Assembly (NCBI RefSeq): GCF_025024155.1
Contig: NW_026251725.1
Span: forward strand, 1 to 64,000
DNA: 64,000 nt
From: Gamsiella multidivaricata
Lineage: Eukaryota; Mortierellomycota; Mortierellomycetes; Mortierellales; Mortierellaceae
Direction of reading: 5' to 3'
The position numbers were made by a program, and so were the translations under genes. Positions within the stretch are counted from its first letter, which is position 1. Every line of letters starts with the position of its first letter. The notes under the pieces are model-generated. The model was given only the letters and a program-made list of their open reading frames with translations, made no database searches and was not told the DNA's origin. This document shows positions 10,743-21,756 of this stretch, piece after piece.

Positions 10743-11579
10743 ATGTGAAGAATAGAATGGCCACATCTCAAATCCTCAAATTCACTAAGGTTCACTGAAA
10801 AATATACCAGGAAAACAAGTGTTTGTGGCGAGGGCTCTAAAAAACAGGATGATTTAAACTTTTCAGCTTTGTGGTTGTATCGCCTCATCCATCTACAACT
10901 CAACATGGAACAACCATCACACCACGCATCTCCACCTTCTTCTCCTTCCCCCTTCGCCATCGCCTCCCATCGACAAGGTGGTACAGCACAATTGCATCCT
11001 CTGTTCCTTCATCGTCACCGCGGAGGATCGTGAGGATGATGAGCTGCTCCAGGTCGGATAGTAGCTGTTGGCACTCTAACTTGAATAGCATGGGGCTCGG
11101 GTTGGCGATCATCATTATTTTTTGAACTGTAAAACATTTTGGCGTGTTACAAGAAATCGCGCTTTGGTCACAAAGTTCAAAATCCCCTAATAATATGCAT
11201 GGCATGCATTGAACATCCCTCTGCCTGTCTTTTGTTTTTCTTGTGTGTTCACCGTTTTGTCCCAGTCCATGATGAAGAATAGAAAGGCTGAGGGTGCTCT
11301 ACTATTGCGCCCAGGCAAGCACATCCTCATCAACATCGACTCATCAACTTATCACATCCGCCCTCATCCACTCTGAACTCCACACTCTGTCTTTCTCCCC
11401 TCCCTGACCGTACTTTTAGCGCTGCGCTGTTTCAATCGTACCTGTATCCTCTTCTCTTGTTTGTGAGAACAACACACCTTATTCATGCGTCCCGTCTCTT
11501 CAACTTGATCGCTTTCATATCTTTGCTTGATCAACAAAAAAACGTCGCTCCTCCCTTTTCACTTCTGTCACCTCCAACC
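10743..11579. other. spacer between transposase relic and kelch B, including the kelch B promoter
   Basis: The first part parallels 36480-37097 in inverted orientation. From 11193 it parallels the flank upstream of kelch A. It carries TTCACTAAGGTTCACTGAAA near 10781, and a conserved opposite-strand ORF described separately. Confidence 0.6.
10900..11205 (-). pseudogene. short opposite-strand ORF shared by both duplicated blocks
   Basis: A 101-codon frame on the minus strand. Its last 60 or so codons match the frame at 36643-36843 in the inverted block (shared EQLIILTIL and AIVLYHLVDGR). It ends VMVVPC then a stop. The motif order resembles the N-terminal part of HARBI1-like transposase proteins, but I am not certain. 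It is probably a truncated fragment of a second mobile element rather than a working gene. Confidence 0.4.
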
Positions 11580-13654
11580 ATGGCGAGCAGCAGCAGCAAG
11601 GAGTCGCGCTGTAGCCGCTGTCACCGTTCTGCCAACACCTCGCTTCTTGCCGTAGCAATCCTCCTCGCCAGCCCTCTCACTCTCCTTTCTCAGGCACAAA
11701 CATCGTCTGCACCTCTCACCGTCTTTGCGCCCGCCTTTGCCAGGACCGCCACACGTCTCTACGTCCTTGGCGGTCGAAACGCCGCTACCATCTATAGCCA
11801 ATTCTTCTCGCTCGATCTCACCAACTCCTGGAACAGCGCCACGCCTCTCTGGACAAAACTCAAGGATGGACCCGGACAGGCCATTTTTCCCGCTGCTTTC
11901 TCCGCAGATCAAAAGACCATGGTTACCTTCCATTCGAATAGCTCAGCCAACGCATCCTTTGCCTATCACTATTCTGTTGTTACCGGTCAATGGACTCAAT
12001 CTACAGTGCAGGCGCAGTTCGGAAGCAATGAGGGTGTCGGCGCGGTGACAGACCCTAACACTGGGTTGGTCTATCTTGCGGGTGGGTACGCGTCCGAAGA
12101 TCGCAACTCGATTAACGTTTATAACTTTGAGACGGATACGATGTCAGCGAACGCATTGCCTCCGTCCACCACAGTTTTTCCGAATCGCGAGTATTATGCC
12201 AATGTCTGGTCACAGAAGCGGAAGAGTATCCTTTATTTTGGTGGATATAGTTTCTCAAGTCCTTCATGGGATATGATCCCAAGTGATAACACTGTAGCAG
12301 AGTTTGTACCGTCGGCATCAACGTGGTCCACATTGGTAAGCGACCAGATATCTACGCGACTCCCGACGACATGTGTTTCATTTTTATTTTTTGCTCACCA
12401 GGCCCCCTTGCTGGTTTTTTTATTCTTTGCCAGGTCACATCAGGAACCGCCCCAGCAATGCGAGTAGACCATTGCATGGCATCGAGTATGTCGTCTAGTT
12501 CTGCAAATACATATTGGTTGTGAAGCTGCCTAGGGCTTGTTCACTTCCGTACTACTTTAGCTGATTATTTCTCTTTCTCCCTCTTCGGGATAGATGATGA
12601 TGGCTCACTTATGGTGATCTATGGAGGAAGGCTGTCCGACCGCACCACACTCAGTGGCGAAATCTTTATTTTTGACACTGTCGGCCGAACCTGGAGACAG
12701 GGCCTGACCGGCCCTCTTAGAGTTTACACAGCCTGCACCATTGCCGGCAACCAGCTCTTGGTCTGGGGAGGACAGAGCTCGACAGATTTGGTCGTGCCTA
12801 CGGCAGTTTTGATCTACGACCTGGACAGCAACGCGTGGATCACGCAATACACTCCTCCAGCATCTTATGTGGCTGCCAGGGCGTCCGAGACTATCTCGAG
12901 CTCACCAAAAGCGACAAGCACGGGCTCACCCTCGAGCTCACCAGACGCGACAAGCACGGGCTCGCCCTCGAGCGACGGATCATCTCCGAGCAATGTGGGT
13001 GCGATTGTAGGAGGAATCGTTGCGTGTGTGGCTGTGCTCTGTGCGGGAGCGTTTTTCTTCATCTTCCGACGACGACGACGACAACAGCACAAGGCCATCC
13101 CATTGAACACGGCGAGCGATCATAAGGGTAGCGAAGAGTCCGGGCGGACGACACCGCCGCGTACTCATGATGATGAGCTTCAACAGATGCGGACACAGAT
13201 TCAGAATCAGCAGGAGCAAATAAAGTTGCTGTCGCTACAGCAACAGCAACAGCAGCTACAGTTGCCGATCCAACCGCAGCATCAGTATCAGGACGCGACA
13301 TATAACTACCAGCCACCGATTTTCTATTCAGCAGCTGGGGGACAAACAGCAAACCCATTGATTGCGACGACGGCAGGTTCTTCGCCACAAGAGTGGGATA
13401 CAGCGCATACGTCACCAGGTTCGATGAAGCTGGTACCGACGAGTGGTGGGTTGGCGCGTGCGGGGTATGTGGATGGAGGAAATAGCTATGCGAACGCGCA
13501 GCAACAGCATCTTGGGGTCATGCCTGTGGTGTATAATCCGCCACCGACGACTGCAGGATCCTCGGAGGCGGCGACGGAGGTAAAAGGCGAGTACGAGAGT
13601 AATTACAGGGAGAAACGTCCACTCGGCAGCCCACATGCTATTATTGAGACATAG
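11580..13654 (+). CDS. kelch-ectodomain single-pass membrane protein (kelch B)
   Basis: Exons 11580-12335, 12434-12485 and 12594-13654, about 622 aa. Intron positions match kelch A, but the introns are 98 and 108 nt and intron 2 has an in-frame stop, so splicing is required. The plan is the same: signal peptide, kelch blades (RLYVLGGR, LVYLAGGY, SILYFGGY, LLVWGG), a Ser/Thr/Pro stalk enlarged by a 36-bp duplication, a TM helix (GGIVACVAVLCAGAFFF) with RRRRRQQ after it, and a Gln-rich tail. It shares the terminal HAIIET with kelch A's HTIIET. Intron and tail divergence from A is clear, unlike the near identity of A and C. Probably a surface receptor or adhesin; no ligand can be inferred. Confidence 0.85.
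12898..12969 (+). repeat. 36-bp tandem duplication in the kelch B stalk
   Basis: Two in-frame 36-bp units encode SSPKATSTGSPS and SSPDATSTGSPS. They lengthen the Ser/Thr stalk between propeller and membrane. Kelch A and C have one unit. Confidence 0.85.
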
Positions 13655-14717
13655 ATGCAGGAGTGCGAGCGTTAGAAAGCCGGGGGACATGGAGGAAAGC
13701 GAGGAAGGAAAGGGCGAAGAAAATGATACCCCATAGTTTATTGAAGGATCGCCTAACTAGTGTTTTAATTGCATCTCATCTCATCGGATACTGTGTCCAC
13801 AGTGCATCGAAATGGGGATAAAAAAAATGTGCGGTGTCAAATACTCGATTGTCTTTGCAGGTCAGAGGCTAGGACCTTACTATTGACCTTTTAGCCATCG
13901 CTTTAGCGGCATTATTAACCCGTGGCCCAAAGGAAGCAACAAGCACGCCAGATATGCAAACCGTACAGTGTGATTATTGCCTGAAGAGAACCGATTTTGA
14001 TGGCTGTCAGAAATCAAGGCCATCGAGGTGCGTGGGATTGCATCATAAGAGATACTGGTACCGTTACCACGGCGGTCGCGTCAGAGGCATCGACGGTTTT
14101 GTTTGCTGGGGTCTATGGATGCAATAGTTGGCGGCGATGGTTATGAGATGAAAAGGCACGCTGTTTCAGGGCAATTAGCGCAGTAGTTTGGCTACTGTAT
14201 GATGTTTTCTTTCAGGCGACAATGGGCGACACAATGCGGTCATTGCCACCTACTCTCGCTCCTCCTATTACACAAGACGCACAGTGTCTCGCATGCGCGT
14301 ACGCACAGACTACACGCGACGACGCCTTCCTCAACGGTCGCTGATTACGGACCGCATGCGCACATGGCAGATGGACACATGGAATGGCAACACGCGCAAG
14401 GTATCCGGCCGGACGTTTTTTTTTCTTTTCTTTTTTGGTGGCAAGTCCCCGCTGCCTTTCCCTTGCGCGTACATGTGATCCACACAAAGTCGGGGAACTC
14501 TAATCCAAGCCATCCCTCTCTCACTCTCTCGGTCTGCAATTACTCAGTCTGTTCTATCCCACAGACGACCGAAGTGCTCCCCCGCGTCCTCCGCGTATAA
14601 AACAGCATCCTCCGTTTTTGCTTGCTCATCTCTTTTTTCTCATCTCTCATCTCATTCCTTACCCTCCACCTCTCCACTCCTCTCCCCTCTCCCTCCTCAA
14701 CTCATATTACATTAAAG
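13655..14717. promoter_or_regulatory. 3' flank of kelch B and cytochrome c peroxidase promoter
   Basis: To about 14190 this parallels the kelch A 3' flank. After that the sequence is unique, pyrimidine-rich toward the gene, with a TATA box and a CT-rich leader before the peroxidase ATG. No supported gene. Confidence 0.6.
14596..14602 (+). promoter_or_regulatory. TATA box of cytochrome c peroxidase
   Basis: TATAAAA in CGCGTATAAAACAGC, 122 bp before the ATG at 14718 and followed by a pyrimidine-rich leader typical of strongly expressed fungal genes. Confidence 0.55.
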
Positions 14718-16681
14718 ATGTTCGCCTCCCGTGCCCTCCTCCGCGCTCCTTTGGCATCCATCGCCCGTCGCGTCGCCATAGCCTCATCGGTTCGTGTCGC
14801 TAACCGCGCCTACTCCTCTCAGGCCTCGTCCGGAGGTAGTGGCTTCGGCTCGAAGTTGGCTATTGCTACGCTCTCGGCTGGTGCTGGCGCTGCTGGATAC
14901 CATCTGTACCTTGAGAATGAGAGTAAGTTGACTTTAAAAGGGTGTGTGTGTGTATGTCTGTGCGAGATTCAGGAACCAGGGGGTGTGCTGCTGCGCAGAC
15001 CCTGGATTGTATAATAAAAAAAAAATCCGAAATAATGCGTATCTCGGAGTTGATTTCATTTTTGTTTTTTGTTCGTCAGTGTCATCTGTGCATTGCTGTG
15101 TGTTCATGAAGGGGGTGGGGGGAAGCAATGCTGGTCATCACCGCCATTGTTCGTTTTTTTTTTCTTGCCTGCTGTTTCTCTCATATGATTGAGGGGAGGG
15201 CCACTGGTTGGCACGAGAATCTTTTTTTATTCGGGCAAAATCTTATTTTTGAAGTGATCTCTCGAGGAAAGCAACTCGATCAGCCCCTCTGTCTTTCGCC
15301 ATGGATGTTGACAGAGCACCACCAGATCGCGCTATTTCGTACACCCTTCCCGCTTCTCTTGTTTTCCATGGCTACATCCTCATCATTTTGTATTCGCAAG
15401 CAAAAGACCATTGGAAAAAAAAAGTATGGGTGTGTGTATCTTTCACGTTCACTTTGGTTTTCTCCCCATCTCGGAAAACCTTAATGTCAGCATGTAGTCC
15501 GGGACTCGTTTTACTTTGTGCGGAGTGTTCGGAAAGCAGCAGCCAATAAACCAGCACAAAAAACACAATTAGAAGCATGTACGCACATGTACTGATCCTA
15601 GCTGTCAAAAACACGATCCTCGGAAACATCATACTCGAATTTCATTCCTTCGAATACTTATTTTTTACTTTTTATTTTCTATTCTTTTCTGTGCATCTAG
15701 GGTCGGTTGTCCCCACTGCTGTCGCTGCTGCAGAGAAGCCCAAGGAGCCCCTCGACTACCAGAAGGTTTACAATGCCATTGCTGCGATCATCGAGGATGA
15801 GAACTACGACGATGGTTCCTACGGCCCCGTCTTCCTCCGTCTCGCCTGGCACGCCTCGGGTACTTACGACATCAACTCCAAGGACGGTGGCTCGAACTAT
15901 GCGACCATGCGCTACAAGCCTGAGGCTGGTCACGGTGCCAACGCTGGTTTGGGAATTGCCCGTGAGCGTTTGAACCGTGTCAAGGATCAGTTCCCTGAGA
16001 TCTCCTATGGCGATCTCTGGACCTTGGCCGGTGTTGCCGCCATTCAGGAGTTGGTATGTTAATCGCGTCCGGGACATGTTTCTACAAGGAATCTGCTTTG
16101 CATTGTATTCGTTTTCAACCTAGGACTTGCGCTAACGTCCATTTTTTTATGAAACATAGGGTGGTCCTACTGTGAACTGGAGACCTGGCCGTATTGACGG
16201 CGAGGAGAACCACTCTCCCCCAGATGGCCGTCTCCCCGATGCTGGCAGAGCCGATGGTCAGCATTCCCGTGATGTCTTCTACAAGATGGGCTTCAACGAC
16301 CAGGAGATCGTCGCCCTCCTCGGAGCTCACGCCTTGGGACGCTGTCACCGCGACCGGTCCGGCTTCGATGGCCCCTGGACCGCCTCGCCCACGGTCTTCA
16401 CCAACGCCTTCTACACCGAGCTGTTGGGTCGTAAGTGGGTCGAGCGCAAGTGGTCAGGTCCTAAGCAGTTCGAGGACAAGGAGTCAAAGTCTTTGATGAT
16501 GTTGCCCGCGGATATGGCCATGGCCAAGGACAAGGAGTTCCGCAAGTGGGTCGAGGTCTACGCCAAGGACGAGAAGAAGTTCTTTGAGGACTTTGCAAAG
16601 GTTGCCCAGAAGCTGTTCGAGCTCGGTGTTAACTTTGATGAGAACACGAAGGTCTACCAGTTCAAGCCTACGACCGCTTAA
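14718..16681 (+). CDS. CCP1: mitochondrial cytochrome c peroxidase
   Basis: Exons 14718-14922, 15701-16053 and 16160-16681, about 359 aa, close to the yeast length of 361. It reduces hydrogen peroxide with electrons from cytochrome c in the intermembrane space. The Arg/Ala/Ser-rich start ([11 protein letters not shown]) is a mitochondrial presequence, followed by a hydrophobic stretch ([16 protein letters not shown]) that fits the sorting signal. Distal haem residues lie in RLAWH (Arg115, Trp118, His119), the proximal His in GAHALGRCH (His243), and the radical Trp in DGPW (Trp259); all key residues are present. Intron 1, at 778 nt, is far longer than other introns here and also contains no recognisable exon. 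Confidence 0.95.
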
Positions 16682-17090
16682 AGCGGGAGAGAGAGAAAGA
16701 GAGAGAGAGAGAACAGGCCCCTGAACCCCGACTAATCGAAGTCGATCATCATTATCACGACGCATTGCTATTTCTAATAGACGCACATTTTATATAAACA
16801 CCCTTTTCACTCTTCCATTTATTCCATGACCTATGCGACATCACATTAAGACGTTGGGCTTAAATTAATTGAGCGTGCACCGATGATGCGTGGAACAACC
16901 AGACGCCGACGGAGTTGGACTCAGTAGATCGTTCTGCGATTCCAGATCCTCCATCGATCCTGGTTACCACCGGCCCTCATTCCATCCCGTATTCTCTTCC
17001 GCTTCTCTCTCCTCTTTAACATTCTTCTCCCCTCACGACCTAGCTCATCCCTTTCTCGTCTGCACCGCCACTGTACCCTGTCCACTACGC
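16682..17090. other. intergenic region
   Basis: Peroxidase 3' end with a GA-rich run, then the leader of the LtrA-type gene. No supported gene. Confidence 0.6.
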
Positions 17091-20000
17091 ATGACCCCTT
17101 CCTCCCCAACAGAGGACGGTACAGCCACCAGCAACAGCCCTTCTCAGCAACTTTCTCGCCTCCCTGCTGGCGTTACTTCTAACCCCTCCGCCCAAAATGA
17201 TGTGACCAACGTCTCCACTGTCGACCGGCCAGCAAGGATTACCATTCCTCCGCGGCAACCGGCCCTCACAGCCATGCAAGACGTTTCCAACCAGTTGACA
17301 CAGTCTCCAACCTCGCTACAGCCCTCCTCACCAAACACACCCGCATCCACAAGTGACCTGCCCGATGGCCCTACCAGATCGCAATCGAATCCGACAGCTG
17401 GGCCTCTGAGAAGCCAACTGCAGGCCAGTCAGACCTTTGCAGAGGGCATGACTGGCAGCATCCAATCCCTTCGCAGAAAGGCCTTTGAACGCATACACCC
17501 CAAGACAGACATCAAGTATGTAGAGCTCCACAGCTAACTTTCTGTGTCAACTGAATGTCCTACACAATGCTCATCCATAGTATCCTGATCATGTATTTAA
17601 ACATTAGACAATCTACACCAGGACCGTCGTCAGCAGCAGCGGCAGCCACTGCAACTGCAACAGGGGTCGCCCGTCCGATCATGCCACGCTCTCGCCCTAG
17701 CATGACACAGTTCAAAGTCAGGGATCAGCCTAGCAAGATGATCATTCCGCCACCATATGGACAGGAGAGGGTGCAGGCGGCGGCCAAGGCATTGGCTGCA
17801 GGTATCCCTGACGGTATCCCACGATCTAGCACAATGCATGCTCCAGAAACAAGGTGAAAATCATTCTACTCAGTGCGCCTCCTTTTTGAGCATTGTTGTG
17901 TTGCTGACACGGAGAATCGTATACGATCGGACTAGGCCTCACTCGGACTCTGAATCAGCAACGTCGGACGAGGAACTTGAGGTGCGCGTTCACTTTGGTA
18001 AGTTCGATAAACTAAGAGCGCATGGGTCATGTTGAAAGTGAAGATATGTTCGCTTCCTTAATATTTGATTCGTTATTCCACAGAGATCCATCTTCAAGAA
18101 GGTGTAGAAAGTGAACCAATCTGTCCGCTGAGCGAGAAGAACTTGACTACGCTGTGCGAGGAGCTGGATCTCAACGCACAGGAGCGCGCAGAGGTGAAGG
18201 CGATCCAGACGACGGAGGGATTGGCAGATTATTTCGATAAAATCCATCGTAACTATGATGTCCAAATCATCGTCTCGGACAACACTCCAGAATGTAGGTT
18301 TCGTGTTTTGAAGTATTGGCGCATTGAGATTTACCTCTGCTCGTCTGCTAACCCGACAGCCTATGTTTTCTGTGTTAACTGACATGTTTTTTAGCACCAG
18401 GAGTGACATTTGCTCAGGATCAACACCTACTTAATGGCGAGTCGATGGCTGTGGTCAGGAGAGAATCTGTATTGTCATTGGACAGGGAGAAAAAGACTCG
18501 CCGTCGGAAGGAAAAATACAAGTGAGTTGCCACCTTTCGTTCTTCGGTGAGAGCATTCGCGAGGGAGAAGGGGATACACTGATACTGGCATTTATCTTTG
18601 CTCTGGTAGGCGACCTACAACAGATCTATCCACAATACCTATCGAAGACTCAAAAGCAAGCTGGTTAGGTAACGCACCATGGATCACATTCAGAAAATAA
18701 GAAGCAATTTCCTATTGGGGATGATGGTTGACAGCATGCAGCTCTCCAACTAACCTGACACTGCTGGCTTCTATTAGAGTTGTTCTATGATCTTCTATTC
18801 GTCGCCAACTTGACCGACTTTACTCACAACCATCCTATCACGGGAGGCCGTAAGTCCTTCACTGATTATATGAAACGTATCTTTACGACGTGAAACATGC
18901 TCACGCTTCTCATTCATCATTATCATTGAACGATAGCTGCACTCGGCCATTATATTGGTTGGTTCGTGATTATGTGGTGGTCTGTAAGTCTACGTGGCTA
19001 ATTTGAAGAACAGGTCGTTTTGCAGCCTGGCGTAATGGTGCTGACAAGTCTTTTTGTATTGGTTTCAATTAATAGTGGGCGGGACAAACCTTCTGGGCTG
19101 CGAGATACGACATGGATGATCTGTTCACGAAGGTCTGGAAACTAGTGGAGTTCTGTGCCCTGGTTTCATTTGGCGCATTTTCGTCCGATCACCTCGGCCG
19201 TACGTCAACCGGATTTATCGCCAGTTACATTGTCCTCAAAGGTGTTCTAGTCATTGAATATGGAAATGGTTAGTGTCTATTCATTCGACTGCTATGGACG
19301 TCTCAGCAGACAATATGGCATTATCATCGCTAATGAGTGGAGTTTATCACTTTGCTATTGATAAATAGTTCTCTTTTGGGCACGAAAAAATCGTTCCGCA
19401 AAGTCGTTGACGCCGCTATTGCTGCAAATTGGGAGCAATATGCTAGCCATGCTGATATGGGGTCTATCAATCCTGGTCCACAGCATAGCCTGGCGCTATA
19501 CTATGTGGTATATCACAATCATTGTCGAGGTGGGAGTACTGGTGTCGTTTGGACGAAGGACATCTGTCACGTTTGCTGGGAGCCATCTGCCCGAACGTTT
19601 CGCCCTATTCACCATCCTTGTCTTGGGAGAGGTGAGTTGTAATTACTCTCACTTTTTGTTAACCATCTATGGACTGTTTTGTATCATTCAACCTGCTGAC
19701 CTCAGTCGTCGTTCACTTGACTAGAATATCATCGGGTTGGTTGGACTGAGCTCAGGCGCAAGCGCATGGGTGGCAGGGCAGGACACATTCCTGTGAGTAT
19801 CGATTCAGGAACCCACATCACTAGTGATTTCTCTTCAAGTCATCTCACGCAGCCCACTCTTTTTCATTATAGGCTTCTGTTCTTTTTGACAGTGGTAATC
19901 CTGTACGCGTTGTGGTGGCTTTACTTTGATGATTTTTCTGAAGATGTAAGTAACTAAAGAATCGATCGGTGGTTCGGCATGGCGCGCGGCACAGAACAAA

Positions 20001-21372
20001 TGGTTAACGTATCGCTGTCTCTTTTCATGGCTAGATCTTTCATAAAACAACGATGCTATCACAATTTTGGGCATATTTGCATCTACCGTTTCATGTGTGC
20101 ATAGTCTTGGTCGGAACCGGCGCCCTGGATTTGATCCGCCTCTACAAACTAGAGCACCACATCACGGATCTCATCACGGAGCCCTCACACATGACCTCGT
20201 CATCGTTGACAAGCCTGGACCAGCTGAGCAGACACGCTGCCCTGGGATTTGAGACTCCCTTAGGAAGAGTCAAGAGTGCGGTTTCTGGCGGCGGATTAGA
20301 AGCGGGGCGAGACACGGATTATAATCTCACGAAGCAATACTTTCTTGTTGCATGCAGCCTTGTGTTCTTATTCAGCTCGCTCATCAAGTGGATCAATTTA
20401 CGGTCGTATGACAAATTCCAGAAGATTGTATATCTATCCAGATTCCTGAATTCGGCGCTCATCCTATGTTTGATTGCGGTACCCTTGGAGCAGATGACGC
20501 CGTTTGCGCTACTGGGGATCATGGCGTTTTTCTGCTGTTTACAAGTCGCTGTGGATCTGGCGGTAATTTATTTCGGCGCGTATGGATTCATAGAGGACTT
20601 GGAAGCCTGGGCCAGGAGTGCACGGTCGAGCGTCGATTTGGGAAGCTTCTTACCCTCGCCCCTAGGAGGTCGCTCCCGTGGCAACTCGCGCGCGAATTCT
20701 AGAGCGGGATCGGTGGTCAATCTGAGTAGCCTTGCAATAGGGGCCAAGCGCCACCCGCATAGCAACAGTGCGGTCAATCTGGTTAATCCCAGCGGCGGCA
20801 GTCAGCATCTGCACCAGCAGTCGAATACCAGTCCAACATCGTACTTTCCACAGCAGAAGCAGCCGCCGTATCATAACAATCAGCAGCACCTTTCATTGCG
20901 ACGACAGACCTCGAGGCTGAGCCAGCAGCAGCAACAGGAAATATATAATATGCATGTCAACGCTAACAGTTTGGGAGCCTCGGGAGCTTATGGAAATTTG
21001 GCGCAGGCATTGGCGGAGATCAAGAAGCGGGAGCAAATGAACCAGTCCTCGGGCGATGTGTCTTTGCCTAGACGGCAAATGTCGCTTAGTGCAGCAGAGC
21101 AGGGGATGGCAGGCATTCATCATATCACTCAAAACTCGATTTCACTCAAGCGGCCGGGTACAGGCAGTAGTGGTCAAGCGAACGCAGCCATCCCGACAGC
21201 ACAGCAATATAGCGGGTCGTCTTCAGCTAACTACAGATCGCCCACCATGGCGCAGACGCAATCAGGACGGGACAAAACTACGGCCTCTGGATCTCCACCT
21301 GTTGGTGCGGTTGGATTAGCAAATCTTTTCGATCAGCCACCACCTTTTTCACCAAGATCACCGCCCAAGTAG
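17091..21372 (+). CDS. LtrA-type (low temperature requirement A) multipass membrane protein
   Basis: Thirteen exons: 17091-17515, 17608-17853, 17936-17997, 18084-18293, 18395-18521, 18610-18668, 18778-18849, 18937-18983, 19076-19268, 19369-19631, 19725-19792, 19873-19945 and 20035-21372. Every junction keeps phase, giving about 1060 aa. Residues 1-375 are hydrophilic and Ser/Pro-rich. The membrane core begins SWLELFYDLLFVANLTDF and continues with GWFVIMWWSWAGQTFWAARYD and RFALFTILVLGENIIGLVG, the LtrA superfamily hallmarks. Further TM helices follow to about residue 800. The last quarter is a low-complexity Gln/Ser-rich cytoplasmic tail. LtrA was named from a Listeria cold-growth locus; the biochemical role of fungal members is unknown. 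An AATAAA at 21426-21431 may be its poly(A) signal. Small internal exons (47-73 nt) make individual edges slightly uncertain. Confidence 0.85.
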
Positions 21373-21756
21373 GCATGTTTTCAAGATGTTCACTCATATT
21401 ACTTCCCTCTTAGATATCATCATAAAATAAATCGTAGTGAGATCATTCAAAGAAACCAAGTTTGGTCGAAAGGATTGTTGTTTTATTTTTTTATTACTGT
21501 GTAAAACTGCAACTTCAAAACGATGGCGAGGGTGAAAGAGGGGAAGGACCGAGGGTTATATTGGTGTATGCATAAAATTACAACATGCGGATAAAAACAA
21601 AAGAAGGAAAGGTGTCATAGAACACACGGCGGTATGGATAGGGGAAGCATGCAATATGTAATTACAGCAGGGACAAGAGAAGGAAAGATATCATTGTACA
21701 AGAGAGGGAAAAAAAAAAAAGAAGGATAAATGGTGGTATTTTTGTTACTTTGGTTC
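21373..21756. other. convergent 3' intergenic region
   Basis: Lies between the ends of two convergent genes. It contains an AATAAA at 21426 and an A-tract near 21710. No gene seen. Confidence 0.6.

Larger units (their letters stand above)
11193..14190 (+). repeat. tandem duplication unit B (promoter + kelch B + 3' flank)
   Basis: Second copy of the unit at 6378-9470 in the same orientation. The dead transposase lies between the two units. Confidence 0.75.
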
